A stretch of 64,000 nt of DNA from Rhodomicrobium sp. Az07 (GTDB lineage: Bacteria > Pseudomonadota > Alphaproteobacteria > Rhizobiales > Rhodomicrobiaceae). The notes beneath the pieces are model-generated. The model was not told where the DNA came from, searched no databases, and was given only the letters and a program-made list of their open reading frames with translations. The stretch is taken from the NCBI RefSeq assembly GCF_018619475.1, contig NZ_JAHFZG010000013.1, positions 42,300-106,299 on the forward strand, in the 5' to 3' direction. The position numbers and the translations under genes were made by a program. Positions 56,645-64,000 of the stretch are shown here, piece after piece (within the stretch, counting starts at the first letter, position 1; every line of letters starts with the position of its first letter).

Positions 56645-57610
56645 GTGAAACGAACGCGAATTCTTGCCTTCGCCCTGACTGCCGCCCTTATCGGCGCGCA
56701 TGCGCCGGTCTGCGACGCCTCACCGCCCAAGGGTGGCTGGTCCACGAGCGAAGCGCCTTCGGATACGGGCGATCCAGCCTACGCAGCTTTCGAAGCCGGG
56801 AATTATCAGGAGGCTTATCGGCTCGCGAACGAGGCAGCTCAACGCGGCGAGCCTCAGGCGAATACGCTCATCGGCGAGCTTTACGAGCAGGGCCACGGCG
56901 TCAAACAGGATCTGAAGAAGGCGGCCGAATGGTTCACCAGGGGCGCGGTCGCGGGCGACATGCACGGGCAGTTTCGCCTTGGCGTGATGCTGGCGGAGGG
57001 GCGCGGTCTCAAGAAGGATCGCCGCAAGGCGGCCGATTTCTTCGAGGCGGCCGCGCAGCAGGGTCATACGCTCGCGGCCTATAACCTCGCCCAGATCTAT
57101 GTCGAGGGCTTCGCGCGGCCGCAGGACATGGGCCGGGCCGCCTATTGGCTCGGCATCGCGGCGGAGAAGGACCACGCTCCGGCGATCTACGACCTTGCAA
57201 CGCTGCTTCGCCACGGCGACGGCGTCCCGAAGGACGAACCGCGCGCGGCTCAGTTGCTGGCCAAGGCGGCGGATATGGGCCACGTCGAAGCGCAGGTCGA
57301 ATACGCGATCATGCTCGGCAACGGCAAGGGCGTGCCGAAAGACGAGGCGGGCGCGGTGAAATTGCTTCGCGTGGCGGCAGAGCGGGGCAACCCGATCGCG
57401 CAGAATCGCCTCGCGCGCGCCTATTCGGCAGGCTTCGGCGTAGAGAAGGACCGAATCGCCGCGTCTAAGTGGCATTTGCTGGCGCGGGCCGCAGGGCAGA
57501 GCGATTTCAGGATGGACCTGTTCGTGATGTCGTTGAAGCCTGACGAGCGCAAGAAGGCGGAAGCCGAAGCGCAAGCCTGGCGCGATGAGGCCGCCGCCGT
57601 CGTACGCTGA
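56645..57610 (+). CDS. Secreted Sel1-repeat protein
   Basis: 321 residues from the GTG at 56645 (VKRTRILAFALTAALIG), GGAG 10 bases upstream; a TTG at 56597 is the only earlier start. Signal peptide to about CDA, then at least six Sel1 units (ANTLIGELYEQGHGVKQD, GQFRLGVMLAEGRGLKKD, AAYNLAQIYVEGFARPQD, AIYDLATLLRHGDGVPKD, AQVEYAIMLGNGKGVPKD, AQNRLARAYSAGFGVEKD). Sel1 arrays bind proteins or peptides; partner unknown. Confidence 0.88.
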   Translation: MKRTRILAFALTAALIGAHAPVCDASPPKGGWSTSEAPSDTGDPAYAAFEAGNYQEAYRLANEAAQRGEPQANTLIGELYEQGHGVKQDLKKAAEWFTRGAVAGDMHGQFRLGVMLAEGRGLKKDRRKAADFFEAAAQQGHTLAAYNLAQIYVEGFARPQDMGRAAYWLGIAAEKDHAPAIYDLATLLRHGDGVPKDEPRAAQLLAKAADMGHVEAQVEYAIMLGNGKGVPKDEAGAVKLLRVAAERGNPIAQNRLARAYSAGFGVEKDRIAASKWHLLARAAGQSDFRMDLFVMSLKPDERKKAEAEAQAWRDEAAAVVR

Positions 57611-57630
57611 CAACCACTCCCCTTGAACGA

Positions 57631-57657
57631 GAGCGCCGGACCAGGTGTCCGGCGCTC
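57631..57657. terminator. Hairpin between convergent Sel1 and acetate transporter genes
   Basis: Perfect 11-bp stem GAGCGCCGGAC/GTCCGGCGCTC, 5-base loop, between two converging stops. No U-tract. Confidence 0.6.
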
Positions 57658-57688
57658 CGAAGGCTGACGGCGGAATCGGTGAGGCCCG

Positions 57689-58315
57689 TCAATCGACGAG
57701 CGGCCCCGGCAGCGGCATGACCTCTCTGCCAAAAGCCGTATTCACCACAATCGCGCCGCTGAGATAAATTCCAACGGCTCCAGCGCCGAGCAAGGCCCAG
57801 GCGGGGATGAACGCGTTGGACTTTTCGATAAGGCCGAGATCCATCAACGTCACGAAAGGCAAGGCCACGTCGAGCAGCACGACAATGGCAAAAAGAAGCG
57901 CGCTGTTCTTGAGGAAGGCTGGCGTCCAGAGCCAGAGGACCAGCGTCAGCACGGCCCATGCCCACCCGTCGATGCGCGCATCGAACGGCACCTGCCGCAC
58001 AATCATGTCGTACTTCATCAGCATCTCGACGCCGCCGACGAACATGAAGAAAGCCGCGAAGAACAGAAACGTGTTCCCGCCCGTCGAGTTATTCGACTTG
58101 TAGTCCAGGATCGCAACGGTGAACTGGATGATGAAACCACCCAACAGCCAGAGACCCAGCAGCGGCATGGCTTCCTTGGTGACATTGCCGCTCAACAACG
58201 CAAAAAAGCAGAAGCAGGCGACCGCCAGGCCCACCAAACCCGCCGGCGTCGGATTTGCCCACGGCGATGGGGTGAGCTGAACGGTCTTAGAATTCGGATC
58301 TACTCGCTGGTCCAT
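57689..58315 (-). CDS. Acetate uptake transporter (GPR1/FUN34/YaaH family)
   Basis: 208 residues with six membrane helices. The family start motif is recognisable (WANPTPAGLVGLAVACFCFF), followed by GLWLLGGFIIQFTVAILDY and FLFFAAFFMFVGGVEML. SatP-type members import acetate and succinate with protons. Motif fit is moderate because the region is divergent from E. coli SatP. Confidence 0.75.
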   Translation of the reverse strand: MDQRVDPNSKTVQLTPSPWANPTPAGLVGLAVACFCFFALLSGNVTKEAMPLLGLWLLGGFIIQFTVAILDYKSNNSTGGNTFLFFAAFFMFVGGVEMLMKYDMIVRQVPFDARIDGWAWAVLTLVLWLWTPAFLKNSALLFAIVVLLDVALPFVTLMDLGLIEKSNAFIPAWALLGAGAVGIYLSGAIVVNTAFGREVMPLPGPLVD

Positions 58316-58843
58316 GGAGTTCCTCTATCGAATGTCGACATGACTTGATTGCGGTTAGCCCGCCACTGAGGCATGCCTCCTCGATACGTACCCATCCCAT
58401 TCACGATCGAAGGATTGCCGATTCTGTCGTCGTCGTTTCGCGAGAAGCCCATCGAGACCGCGCGAGATGTCCATCGTTTCGAGAATTCCAATCTGGCGGA
58501 CTAATACCGGGGAAGAGGATCGCGCCACTAAACTAAAGTCTTCCATCATGAGAATTGCGCTCGGAGCGAATGACCTCGACTGCGGAAAGCCCTGAAACAC
58601 AGCGGGGTTTGGCGTGCCGGCGTGGCGAAACGACGCCCGGAAATGCAAAGGCAGCCCAGCGGACCGGACCGCCTCAGCGAGAACGTCAAGCCATCGCGAA
58701 AACGCCGCCTTTTTTGTCAAGCGGGGTAGCCAAGCGTCAAAAGGGCATGTATAGCTGACGCCGATTAACTCACGATAGGCTTCGCTTCTTCGGGCTATGC
58801 GACCGAAGGACGGGGCTTGTTGCATTCTATCCGGAGAACGACG
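58316..58843. other. Gene-free region before rpmF
   Basis: About 530 bases between divergent genes. A long minus-strand frame crosses rpmF and is a shadow. Probable promoters of both genes; nothing else recognised. Confidence 0.4.
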
Positions 58844-59029
58844 ATGGCAGTCCCCAAGAGAAAAGTCTCGCCCATGAAGCGCGGTTTCCGCCGCTCGGCC
58901 GACGCGCTTGCCGCCCCGACTTATGTCGAGGACAAGGAGTCGGGTGAACTGCGCCGTCCGCACCACATCGACCTCAAGTCGGGCAAGTATCGCGGCCGCC
59001 AGATTCTGGAACCGCGCGAGGACATCTAG
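58844..59029 (+). CDS. rpmF: Ribosomal protein bL32
   Basis: 61 residues; ATG at 58844 with GGAGAA 6-7 bases upstream. Typical bL32: [37 protein letters not shown]. The alphaproteobacterial form lacks the CxxC zinc residues. Its TAG stop lies in the left end of a MITE-like repeat. Confidence 0.97.
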   Translation: MAVPKRKVSPMKRGFRRSADALAAPTYVEDKESGELRRPHHIDLKSGKYRGRQILEPREDI

Positions 59030-59193
59030 TCGTCCGATTCCGACATTTGCTTGCCTACGCCGCATCCTCGCGAGCAGCGTCGGAATCCAAACTGCATCTG
59101 GCAACTCGCTGAGTCCGGTGGAGCTTTTTAATTTGGCAATTGAGCGAAAACTCGCGGCGAACGGGCCTCAAAATGTCGAATTCGCATTGGTAG
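59026..59193. repeat. Palindromic MITE-like repeat, long copy (family D)
   Basis: Left end CTAGTCGTCCGATTCCGACA matches 1256 onward at 24 of 25 bases; right end (CAAAATGTCGAATTCG...TAG) is its imperfect inverted complement. About 168 bases against 68 for the other copy, so the centre differs. Begins within the rpmF stop. Confidence 0.6.
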
Positions 59194-59371
59194 CCGGTCC
59201 GGTGGAAAGCGTCGCATAGGCTCATCGCCTCGTCCGGATCTGTGCTCTTGCCTCAGGCGCTGCGATCAAACGCGGCGCTATCGGCGTTTTTGCGCCCGCG
59301 TCGGTATGCGCCACAAGCGCGCGCCGAGGGCATAGCGTATTGAAGCCCGATCTGGTATTTCATTGGTTGCG

Positions 59372-60439
59372 ATGACGCCCGAGGATCTTCTCATACGGGA
59401 AAGCACAGCACAGGACGGCCGCGCTGCCGCCGCGCCCGTAGACGAAACGGCTGCCGTCGAAATCGGGCTGAATGCCGCCATCGTGTCGATGGTTTCCGGC
59501 GAACCCCAAATTCTCGCGGTCTCGACCGGCAACGGCGGCGATGGCGAATCGCCCCCGGCTTTGCCTTTCGGCCTCTTCACGCCGCTGAAACACCGCACGC
59601 TCGAAATCGGCCTGCGCGACTGGGTGAAGGACCAGACCGGCGTCGACCTCGGCTATGTCGAGCAGCTCTACACTTTCGGTGACCGCGGACGCCACGCCCG
59701 CCTCGGTGACGAGGGCATGCATGTGGTATCCATCGGCTATCTCGCGCTGACCCGCAACGAGGAGGCACGCGCAGGCGGCGATGCGCGCTGGAACGCATGG
59801 TATCGCCATCTCCCCTGGGAGGATTGGCGCAACGGCAAGCCGCAGATCCTGACGCAGGAGATCGAGCCGAGGCTGGAGGAGTGGGCCCATCGCCGCGAAA
59901 GCGCGGGCACGCCGAGGCGCCCGCTCGCGCGCGGGGATCGCTTTCGCATGTGTTTCGGCCAGTCCGTGCCGTGGGACGACGAGAAGGTTCTGGATCGCTA
60001 CGAACTCCTTTACGAAGCCGGGCTGATCGCGGAGGCGTCTCGAGACGGCCGCGAGGCGGCGCGGACATGGACGGACCTGCCGCAACTCGGTCGTCCGATG
60101 ATGTTCGATCACCGTCGCATCCTCGCGACCGCCATGAGCCGGCTTCGCGGTAAACTCAAATATCGGCCCGTGATATTCGAGTTGATGTCGGAGACGTTTA
60201 CCTTGCTTGATCTTCAACGGGTTGTCGAAGCCATCCTCGGTAGCTATCTGCACAAGCAGAACTTCCGCCGTCTTGTCGAGAACGCGGGCCTCGTCGAACT
60301 GACGGGCCAGCAGGCGTCGAGAACCGGCGGCCGCCCCGCCCGGCTCTACCGCTTCCGGAAAAGCGTGCTGCTGGAGCGTCCTGCACCTGGTTTCAGAGTT
60401 CGCGTGCAGAACATAGCGAGAACAAACGCGAGCGGTTGA
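59372..60439 (+). CDS. NAD regulator, NUDIX + winged helix (NadQ-like, COG4111)
   Basis: 355 residues; ATG at 59372. N-terminal NUDIX-like domain (about 30-150: AAIVSMVSGEPQILAV, LEIGLRDWVKDQTGVDLGYVEQLYTFGDRGR split as LEIGLRDWVKDQTG and VEQLYTFGDRGR) without the full NUDIX box, so sensing rather than hydrolysis is likely. A C-terminal helical/winged-helix part follows (FELMSETFTLLDLQRVVEAI, NFRRLVENAGLVELTG, GGRPARLYRFRK). The alphaproteobacterial COG4111 family is known as regulator of NAD synthesis; nadC in this window is a plausible target. Confidence 0.8.
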   Translation: MTPEDLLIRESTAQDGRAAAAPVDETAAVEIGLNAAIVSMVSGEPQILAVSTGNGGDGESPPALPFGLFTPLKHRTLEIGLRDWVKDQTGVDLGYVEQLYTFGDRGRHARLGDEGMHVVSIGYLALTRNEEARAGGDARWNAWYRHLPWEDWRNGKPQILTQEIEPRLEEWAHRRESAGTPRRPLARGDRFRMCFGQSVPWDDEKVLDRYELLYEAGLIAEASRDGREAARTWTDLPQLGRPMMFDHRRILATAMSRLRGKLKYRPVIFELMSETFTLLDLQRVVEAILGSYLHKQNFRRLVENAGLVELTGQQASRTGGRPARLYRFRKSVLLERPAPGFRVRVQNIARTNASG

Positions 60440-60773
60440 CCGTGTCCTCGTTAACACTACCCAGAGGAAAGAGCAGAAATCCCCAGAAAGAGAGCGATTA
60501 AGCTCTTTGAATGCTTCCTAAAATCGGCGCATTTTGATAATATTTCCCTGTCGGTAGAGAAGACTCATTGCGGCGATTGAGTCTGATCGGCCTCGGCAAT
60601 GACCCCATTGGCAGGCGTGTATCAACCGCCCTGCAACGGATCACGATTAGGCATGGCGTCAATCGGCTCAACAGGGGGCTGAGTGGAATGTTTGTTTCGT
60701 CATGCGAAGCGCGCGAGGCTGCGGCAAGTTGATGAGAACCCTCTAACCAAGACAAAGCAAAGTGAGAGCGAGT
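60440..60773. promoter_or_regulatory. Upstream region of carD
   Basis: About 330 bases with a short GAGC/GCTC hairpin near 60495 that could end the NAD-regulator transcript. Promoter of carD expected; elements not assigned. Confidence 0.4.
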
Positions 60774-61334
60774 ATGCCTGATAATAATAAAGATCAATGC
60801 TTCGGTTTCAAAACCAGCGAATACGTGGTTTATCCGACGCACGGTGTAGGGCGTATCGTTGCGATAGAAGAACAGGAAATCGCCGGCTGCAAGCTCGAAC
60901 TCTTCGTTATCAACTTCGAAAAAGACAAGATGACGCTTCGCGTGCCGACGTCGAAGACGCAGAGCGCCGGTATGCGCAAGCTCTCGGATGCGGCGGTGCT
61001 CGCCCGCGCCATGGAGACGCTTCGCGGACGGGCTCGCGTCAAGCGCACGATGTGGAGCCGCCGCGCGCAGGAATATGAGGCGAAGATCAATTCCGGCGAC
61101 CTGATCACGATTGCCGAGGTCGTGCGCGATCTTTACCGTTCGGACGCTCAACCCGAGCAGTCCTATTCCGAACGTCAGCTTTACGAAATGGCGCTCGACC
61201 GCATGGCCCGTGAGATTTCCGCCGCCCAGGATGTCGACGAATCGATCGCCGTTCAGAAAGTCGCCGAGGCGCTGACGAAGGCCGGTCGCCTTCGCAAGCA
61301 GGATGTCGAGGAAGACGACAAGAAGGCTGCCTGA
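60774..61334 (+). CDS. carD: CarD family transcription regulator (CdnL-like)
   Basis: 186 residues; ATG at 60774 (GTG at 60762 in frame). N-terminal RNA-polymerase-interacting Tudor-like domain (TSEYVVYPTHGVGRIVAIEE, LELFVINFEKDKMTLRVP) and helical C-terminal DNA-contacting domain (LRGRARVKRTMWSRRAQEYE, YSERQLYEMALDRMAREI). Stabilises open promoter complexes, notably at rRNA promoters; CdnL links growth to nutrient state in Caulobacter. Confidence 0.95.
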   Translation: MPDNNKDQCFGFKTSEYVVYPTHGVGRIVAIEEQEIAGCKLELFVINFEKDKMTLRVPTSKTQSAGMRKLSDAAVLARAMETLRGRARVKRTMWSRRAQEYEAKINSGDLITIAEVVRDLYRSDAQPEQSYSERQLYEMALDRMAREISAAQDVDESIAVQKVAEALTKAGRLRKQDVEEDDKKAA

Positions 61335-61465
61335 CAGGCTTGCGGTTTTTCGTTGCGTCGCGTCCTCTTTCGCTCGGAGCCGCGATGCCGCGAATTTGCA
61401 TGCCATTCTTTGTAAGCTGAACGTGACGCAGGCGCGTTTCCGATTAGCGCGCTAGATCAGCCTGC

Positions 61466-61556
61466 TTATAATCGGACTCGATTTGACGCAGAAAAGCTTA
61501 TCGACAACAGATATCAACAGCTTCGTGCCGCGTCTGATTTGTGGCACGAGGCTGCG
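61466..61556 (+). repeat. ~90-bp dispersed repeat, copy 2 (family B)
   Basis: Aligns with the reverse complement of 9378-9466 over its length. Contains the palindrome CAGCTTCGTGCC...GGCACGAGGCTG. Directly followed by composite repeat copy C4. Confidence 0.65.
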
Positions 61557-61557
61557 G

Positions 61558-61672
61558 AGCCCGTTCCGATCTGATTGAATTGCAATCAGATCGGTAAAAC
61601 GGTTCTTCTTGACGTTTAGTCTAGAGGACGGATTCACCGGTCAGGTTGGGTCAACCTGATCGGATCCGGCTC
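61558..61672. repeat. Composite two-hairpin repeat, copy C4
   Basis: First hairpin 61566-61594: perfect arms CCGATCTGATTG/CAATCAGATCGG, loop AATTG. Second hairpin 61637-61663: 12-bp stem (CCGGTCAGGTTG/CAACCTGATCGG, one G-T pair), loop GGT. The second hairpin encodes the last 12 residues of the nuclease-like gene on the minus strand. Confidence 0.7.
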
Positions 61673-62611
61673 TTGCGCGCCTCCCTCGTTGACGATTTCG
61701 ATTTGCTCGGGCAGAGCCGCCGTAATCGACGGCCCGCGCTTGCGCTCGACCCAGCCCCGGATGCGCACGGTTTTTCCCGAAAGCGCTGCGGCGTCGCTGC
61801 TGAGACGTTTGGCCGCCGCTCCTTCGGCATAGGCTCGGAATCCGAACTTCTTGCCATCGCCAAAGCTTAACGTCAGACGCGAACCGCTTCGGGCAGCGCT
61901 TTTCACCTCGCCCTGCACGATCTGATAGGTCTGCATGAGGTTAGCGATGAGACGCGGGGCGGATGCCGGCAGGATCTTGAAAATGGCAGTGCCCCAGTTT
62001 CCGCGCCTTTCGCCACTGGCCGTTGCCTCGGAGGCCCGAAGCGCGGCGAAGCAGGCCTTGTTGTCCGCTTGCGGCGCGGCAAGCGCGAGCCCGGCGGATA
62101 CAAGCCCTTGTTGCAGCCACAGCGGCGGATCGCCCGCGACGAAAAGATGTGCGGTGGTCACGCCATAGCGATCGCGCTCCGCGCCGCCAAGTTTCACCTC
62201 GACCTTCTTTCCGAGCGCGGCCTTCAGGAACGAAGCCGCGTCCTGCCCGGCGTCGCCGCCTTGTTGCGGCAGGGGAGGGATCGCGATGATTTCCGCGAGG
62301 CGAACCGTGCGCCCGTCCGCAAGGCGCAGCGTCTGCGGCCCGGTGACGGCGGCAACGGCGCTTTCGCCCGCGCTTCGGAGCGTGCAGGTGGGAGTGGCGA
62401 CGCCAGCCTGCTGCGCTCGCGAAGGCGTCACAGCGATCTGCGCGACCAGGAGGCCCATTGTGACAGCGGCCAAGCGGGCCTGATTCGATGACGGAAGTCG
62501 CGGGGCGTATGCGATAGACAGACGTTTACCACGCAATCGCTCGCGGCGTTCACGTCCGAAAGGAGGAGAATCGCCGATGGCTGTTTGCGCGCGGGAAGAT
62601 GAAAAAATCAT
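61634..62611 (-). CDS. SNase-like exported protein
   Basis: Up to 325 residues from the ATG at 62611; the start is uncertain because a long basic n-region precedes the hydrophobic segment (ARLAAVTMGLLVAQIAV). Middle part resembles thermonuclease-like OB folds (QTLRLADGRTVRLAEIIAIP, FLKAALGKKVEVKLGG, YGVTTAHLFVAGDPPLWLQQ split accordingly), with a C-terminal second OB-like domain (GKTVRIRGWVERKRGPSI). The catalytic Arg/Glu set of true SNase is not clearly complete. The last 12 residues (EPDPIRLTQPDR) derive from a dispersed repeat. Confidence 0.65.
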   Translation of the reverse strand: MIFSSSRAQTAIGDSPPFGRERRERLRGKRLSIAYAPRLPSSNQARLAAVTMGLLVAQIAVTPSRAQQAGVATPTCTLRSAGESAVAAVTGPQTLRLADGRTVRLAEIIAIPPLPQQGGDAGQDAASFLKAALGKKVEVKLGGAERDRYGVTTAHLFVAGDPPLWLQQGLVSAGLALAAPQADNKACFAALRASEATASGERRGNWGTAIFKILPASAPRLIANLMQTYQIVQGEVKSAARSGSRLTLSFGDGKKFGFRAYAEGAAAKRLSSDAAALSGKTVRIRGWVERKRGPSITAALPEQIEIVNEGGAQEPDPIRLTQPDR

Positions 62612-62718
62612 GCTCTTTCGTAGTGCCGCGCAGCGCCGCGCTCAAGCCTTTCCCGGAAGGCTCTCGCATCGCCGTCGCCGTGCCCTCCCCCGGCTCGCGC
62701 CCGCGATGATGACGCGGC

Positions 62719-63270
62719 TTACACGCGCGGCGTCCGCGCTTTCGTCTTCAGATAAGCGTCGTAAAGCACGAAAAGCGCCAGGATCTGGACGAGGATCGTT
62801 GTAATCACGCCGCGAATGAAACTGAGCGTGAAGTCCTGCGTGAAGAGAATGTAAGTCTTGAGCGCAAGCGCAAACGCCTGATAGCCAAGCAGAAACAGGA
62901 GCGGCGCGCGTCCCGGCCGTTGGAACAGCCAGACAAGGCCGACGACAAGGGCGGTAAGGTCGGGCGCGACCTGCGGCACGGCGTCCGGTCCAAAGGCAAC
63001 GACAGACATCAGGAGCGAGATCACCTGAGCCGCCGGAACACCAGCTGCCAGCGCCAGGAAACGACGATCCCGCGGGAGCAGGTGCCGCATGGCGAGGACG
63101 CTCGCAGCAAGAAGCGCGACGGCAACACCGTAGCTGATCACGAGCATGCGCGCGAAGTCTTCTGATACAGTCGCGACCGCATAGGCGCCTACGGAGGCAA
63201 GCACAATGATAATCCCGCCGCCGATGACAAGCAGCGGTGTTTGTTGCACGCGAGCGTCTTCCTTCAGCAT
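62719..63270 (-). CDS. Multi-helix membrane protein of unknown function
   Basis: 183 residues from the ATG at 63270 (MLKEDARVQQTPLL), GGAGGGAAGGA upstream. Five or six membrane helices (LLVIGGGIIIVLASVGAYAV, MLVISYGVAVALLAASVLAM, AAQVISLLMSVVAFG, LTALVVGLVWLFQ, FLLGYQAFALALKTYILF, LVQILALFVLYDAYLK). Resembles small Yip1-like or YckC-like membrane proteins only in outline. Confidence 0.65.
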   Translation of the reverse strand: MLKEDARVQQTPLLVIGGGIIIVLASVGAYAVATVSEDFARMLVISYGVAVALLAASVLAMRHLLPRDRRFLALAAGVPAAQVISLLMSVVAFGPDAVPQVAPDLTALVVGLVWLFQRPGRAPLLFLLGYQAFALALKTYILFTQDFTLSFIRGVITTILVQILALFVLYDAYLKTKARTPRV

Positions 63271-63414
63271 GGTTCCTTCCCTCCGCCCTATAGTTTTACC
63301 TTGACTATAACACGAAGTGGAAAGAGCCGTGACCAAGCTTTCAGGCCAGCAAAATCAGATACTTGCGGGCGCATTGTGGTTTTGCCCCACATAAAACCCC
63401 TCAAACGATAGCGC

Positions 63415-63512
63415 ATTGGCTCTTGTTCCAGTCATCGTCCGGCATAGGCCTATCGGCGTTCTTGCGGCGGGCCTCGGCGCTCTCGCCACGGATGGTTTCC
63501 TCGACTTTGTAA
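63415..63512 (-). pseudogene. Possible IS66-type transposase fragment
   Basis: Minus strand reads LYKVEETIRGESAEARRKNA then soon stops; the phrase resembles the LYAIExxIRGxSAExRRxxR segment of IS66 transposases. Very short, no start, no ends seen. Confidence 0.35.
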
Positions 63513-63588
63513 AGCGGTCGGGATGCCGGCCTCGATCAGACGCGTTGGCGCCCGAGCCTGAACCACAGCGCCTTCGCAGGCTGCGGAA

Positions 63589-63870
63589 TCAGGGATGGGC
63601 CTCTGCATGTCCCCTGGCCTGCAGCTTTCCGAAAGCCGCGGGCGGTGCGGTAATTGAAGCGAGCGGCTCAACGCTCTTGCGCTCGCAGCCGACGAGCAGG
63701 CCATCGCGCGACGACCCGATCCGGTCGCGACGGCCGATAACCTCAATCAAAACCCCGGCTGCAAGACGCGATTCACTTTCCTCCAAAGCCCAAGCGATCC
63801 ATATCCGCCATTCTGTCCCGGCGCGTTGATCGCCTTCATGGATCTGTTCGCAGCCCTCGTGCAGCCTCAA
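63589..63870 (-). pseudogene. IS701-type transposase N-terminal fragment
   Basis: Minus strand reads ESRLAAGVLIEVIGRRDRIG, then LVGCERKSVEPLASITAPP, matching the conserved N-terminal segment (VIGHADR...GERKSVEPxAAxxAPAR) of IS701-type transposases. The match breaks off after APP; the DDE core is absent. Confidence 0.5.
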
Positions 63871-63893
63871 AAAATTCTGACGCAGCAGGACTA

Positions 63894-64000
63894 GGAAGTG
63901 TGGACATTTATCGGATCCACAAGATGGTTGCTGCGAGAGCGATCATGGAGCGGTAGTTTCGGGCGGTTTTTTCATATCTCGTAGCGATGCGTCGAAACTG
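63894..64000 (-). mobile_element. IS5-family (IS427-like) element, end only, cut by window edge
   Basis: Minus strand from the right edge encodes QFRRIATRYEKTARNYRSMI-ALAATILWIR and a TAA stop at 63908-63910, the standard C-terminus of IS427-group transposases. GGAAGTGTGG beginning at 63894, next to CTA, is the probable terminal inverted repeat. The sequence is intact as far as it goes, so the element may be complete beyond the window. Confidence 0.8.

Noticed and set aside
59360..60457. 365-residue minus-strand open frame
   Set aside because: Antisense of the NAD regulator gene, whose NUDIX and winged-helix parts are recognisable on the plus strand.
63416..63829. 137-residue plus-strand frame at the right end
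   Set aside because: The minus strand over the same bases matches transposase segments, so this is a shadow of IS remnants.

Overview
The window is a GC-rich chromosomal segment from an alphaproteobacterium, most probably of the order Hyphomicrobiales. Pointers are the mdh-sucCD-sucA-odhB-lpd layout, a PhyR general-stress regulator, an ExoR-like periplasmic protein, a CarD regulator, a COG4111-type NAD regulator, the Ku/LigD pair and a membrane-bound HupSLC uptake hydrogenase. I cannot name the species from sequence alone; a Rhodomicrobium-like phototroph is one possibility.

Layout. 1-6.4 kb: SPOR-domain protein (cut by the left edge), CreA-like protein, AmiD-type amidase, DjlA-like chaperone, TrpB2, ArfB, YchJ. 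6.4-10.4 kb: PhyR, a 1.1 kb gene-free gap with an orphan terminator that may end a small RNA, an L,D-transpeptidase, then a decayed insertion sequence between repeats. 10.4-22.4 kb: ROK kinase, a secreted protein, then the TCA-cycle block, all on the minus strand (mdh, sucC, antitoxin, vapC, sucD, sucA, odhB, lpdA). The toxin-antitoxin pair sits between sucC and sucD. 22.6-25.4 kb: acetyltransferase, CnoX-like thioredoxin, Lon-domain protein, Trm112-like protein. 25.7-29 kb: PepSY protein with a two-component system, divergent from PepSY plus cytochrome b561. 29-34.3 kb: degenerate GH3 protein, AAA ATPase, ExoR-like protein. 34.3-38.1 kb: LigD and Ku (end joining). 39.2-43.5 kb: hupS-hupL-hupE-hupC behind a possible sigma-54 promoter. 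43.9-47.9 kb: small CxC protein, HdeD, BtuB with a cobalamin riboswitch, a small membrane protein. 48.1-57.7 kb: rph, then glycerate kinase/DUF1036/pyruvate kinase, nadC, DUF1499, a coiled-coil membrane protein, gap, a ThiE-like protein, a Sel1 protein. 57.7-64 kb: acetate transporter, rpmF, NAD regulator, CarD, a nuclease-like secreted protein, a membrane protein, and a decayed insertion-sequence cluster with a live-looking IS end at the right edge.

How it fits together. Most genes are core: 2-oxoglutarate to malate and oxaloacetate (odhA/odhB/lpd, sucCD, mdh), lower glycolysis and glycerate entry (gap, gckA, pyk), NAD synthesis and its likely regulator (nadC, COG4111), hydrogen oxidation feeding the quinone pool (hup), and cell-envelope upkeep. 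The accessory signal lies mainly in the intergenic regions: at least three families of palindromic dispersed repeats, two of which overlap gene ends, an internally deleted IS, and a toxin-antitoxin pair wired into the suc operon. Long antisense ORFs are common here because of the high GC content and were treated as shadows.
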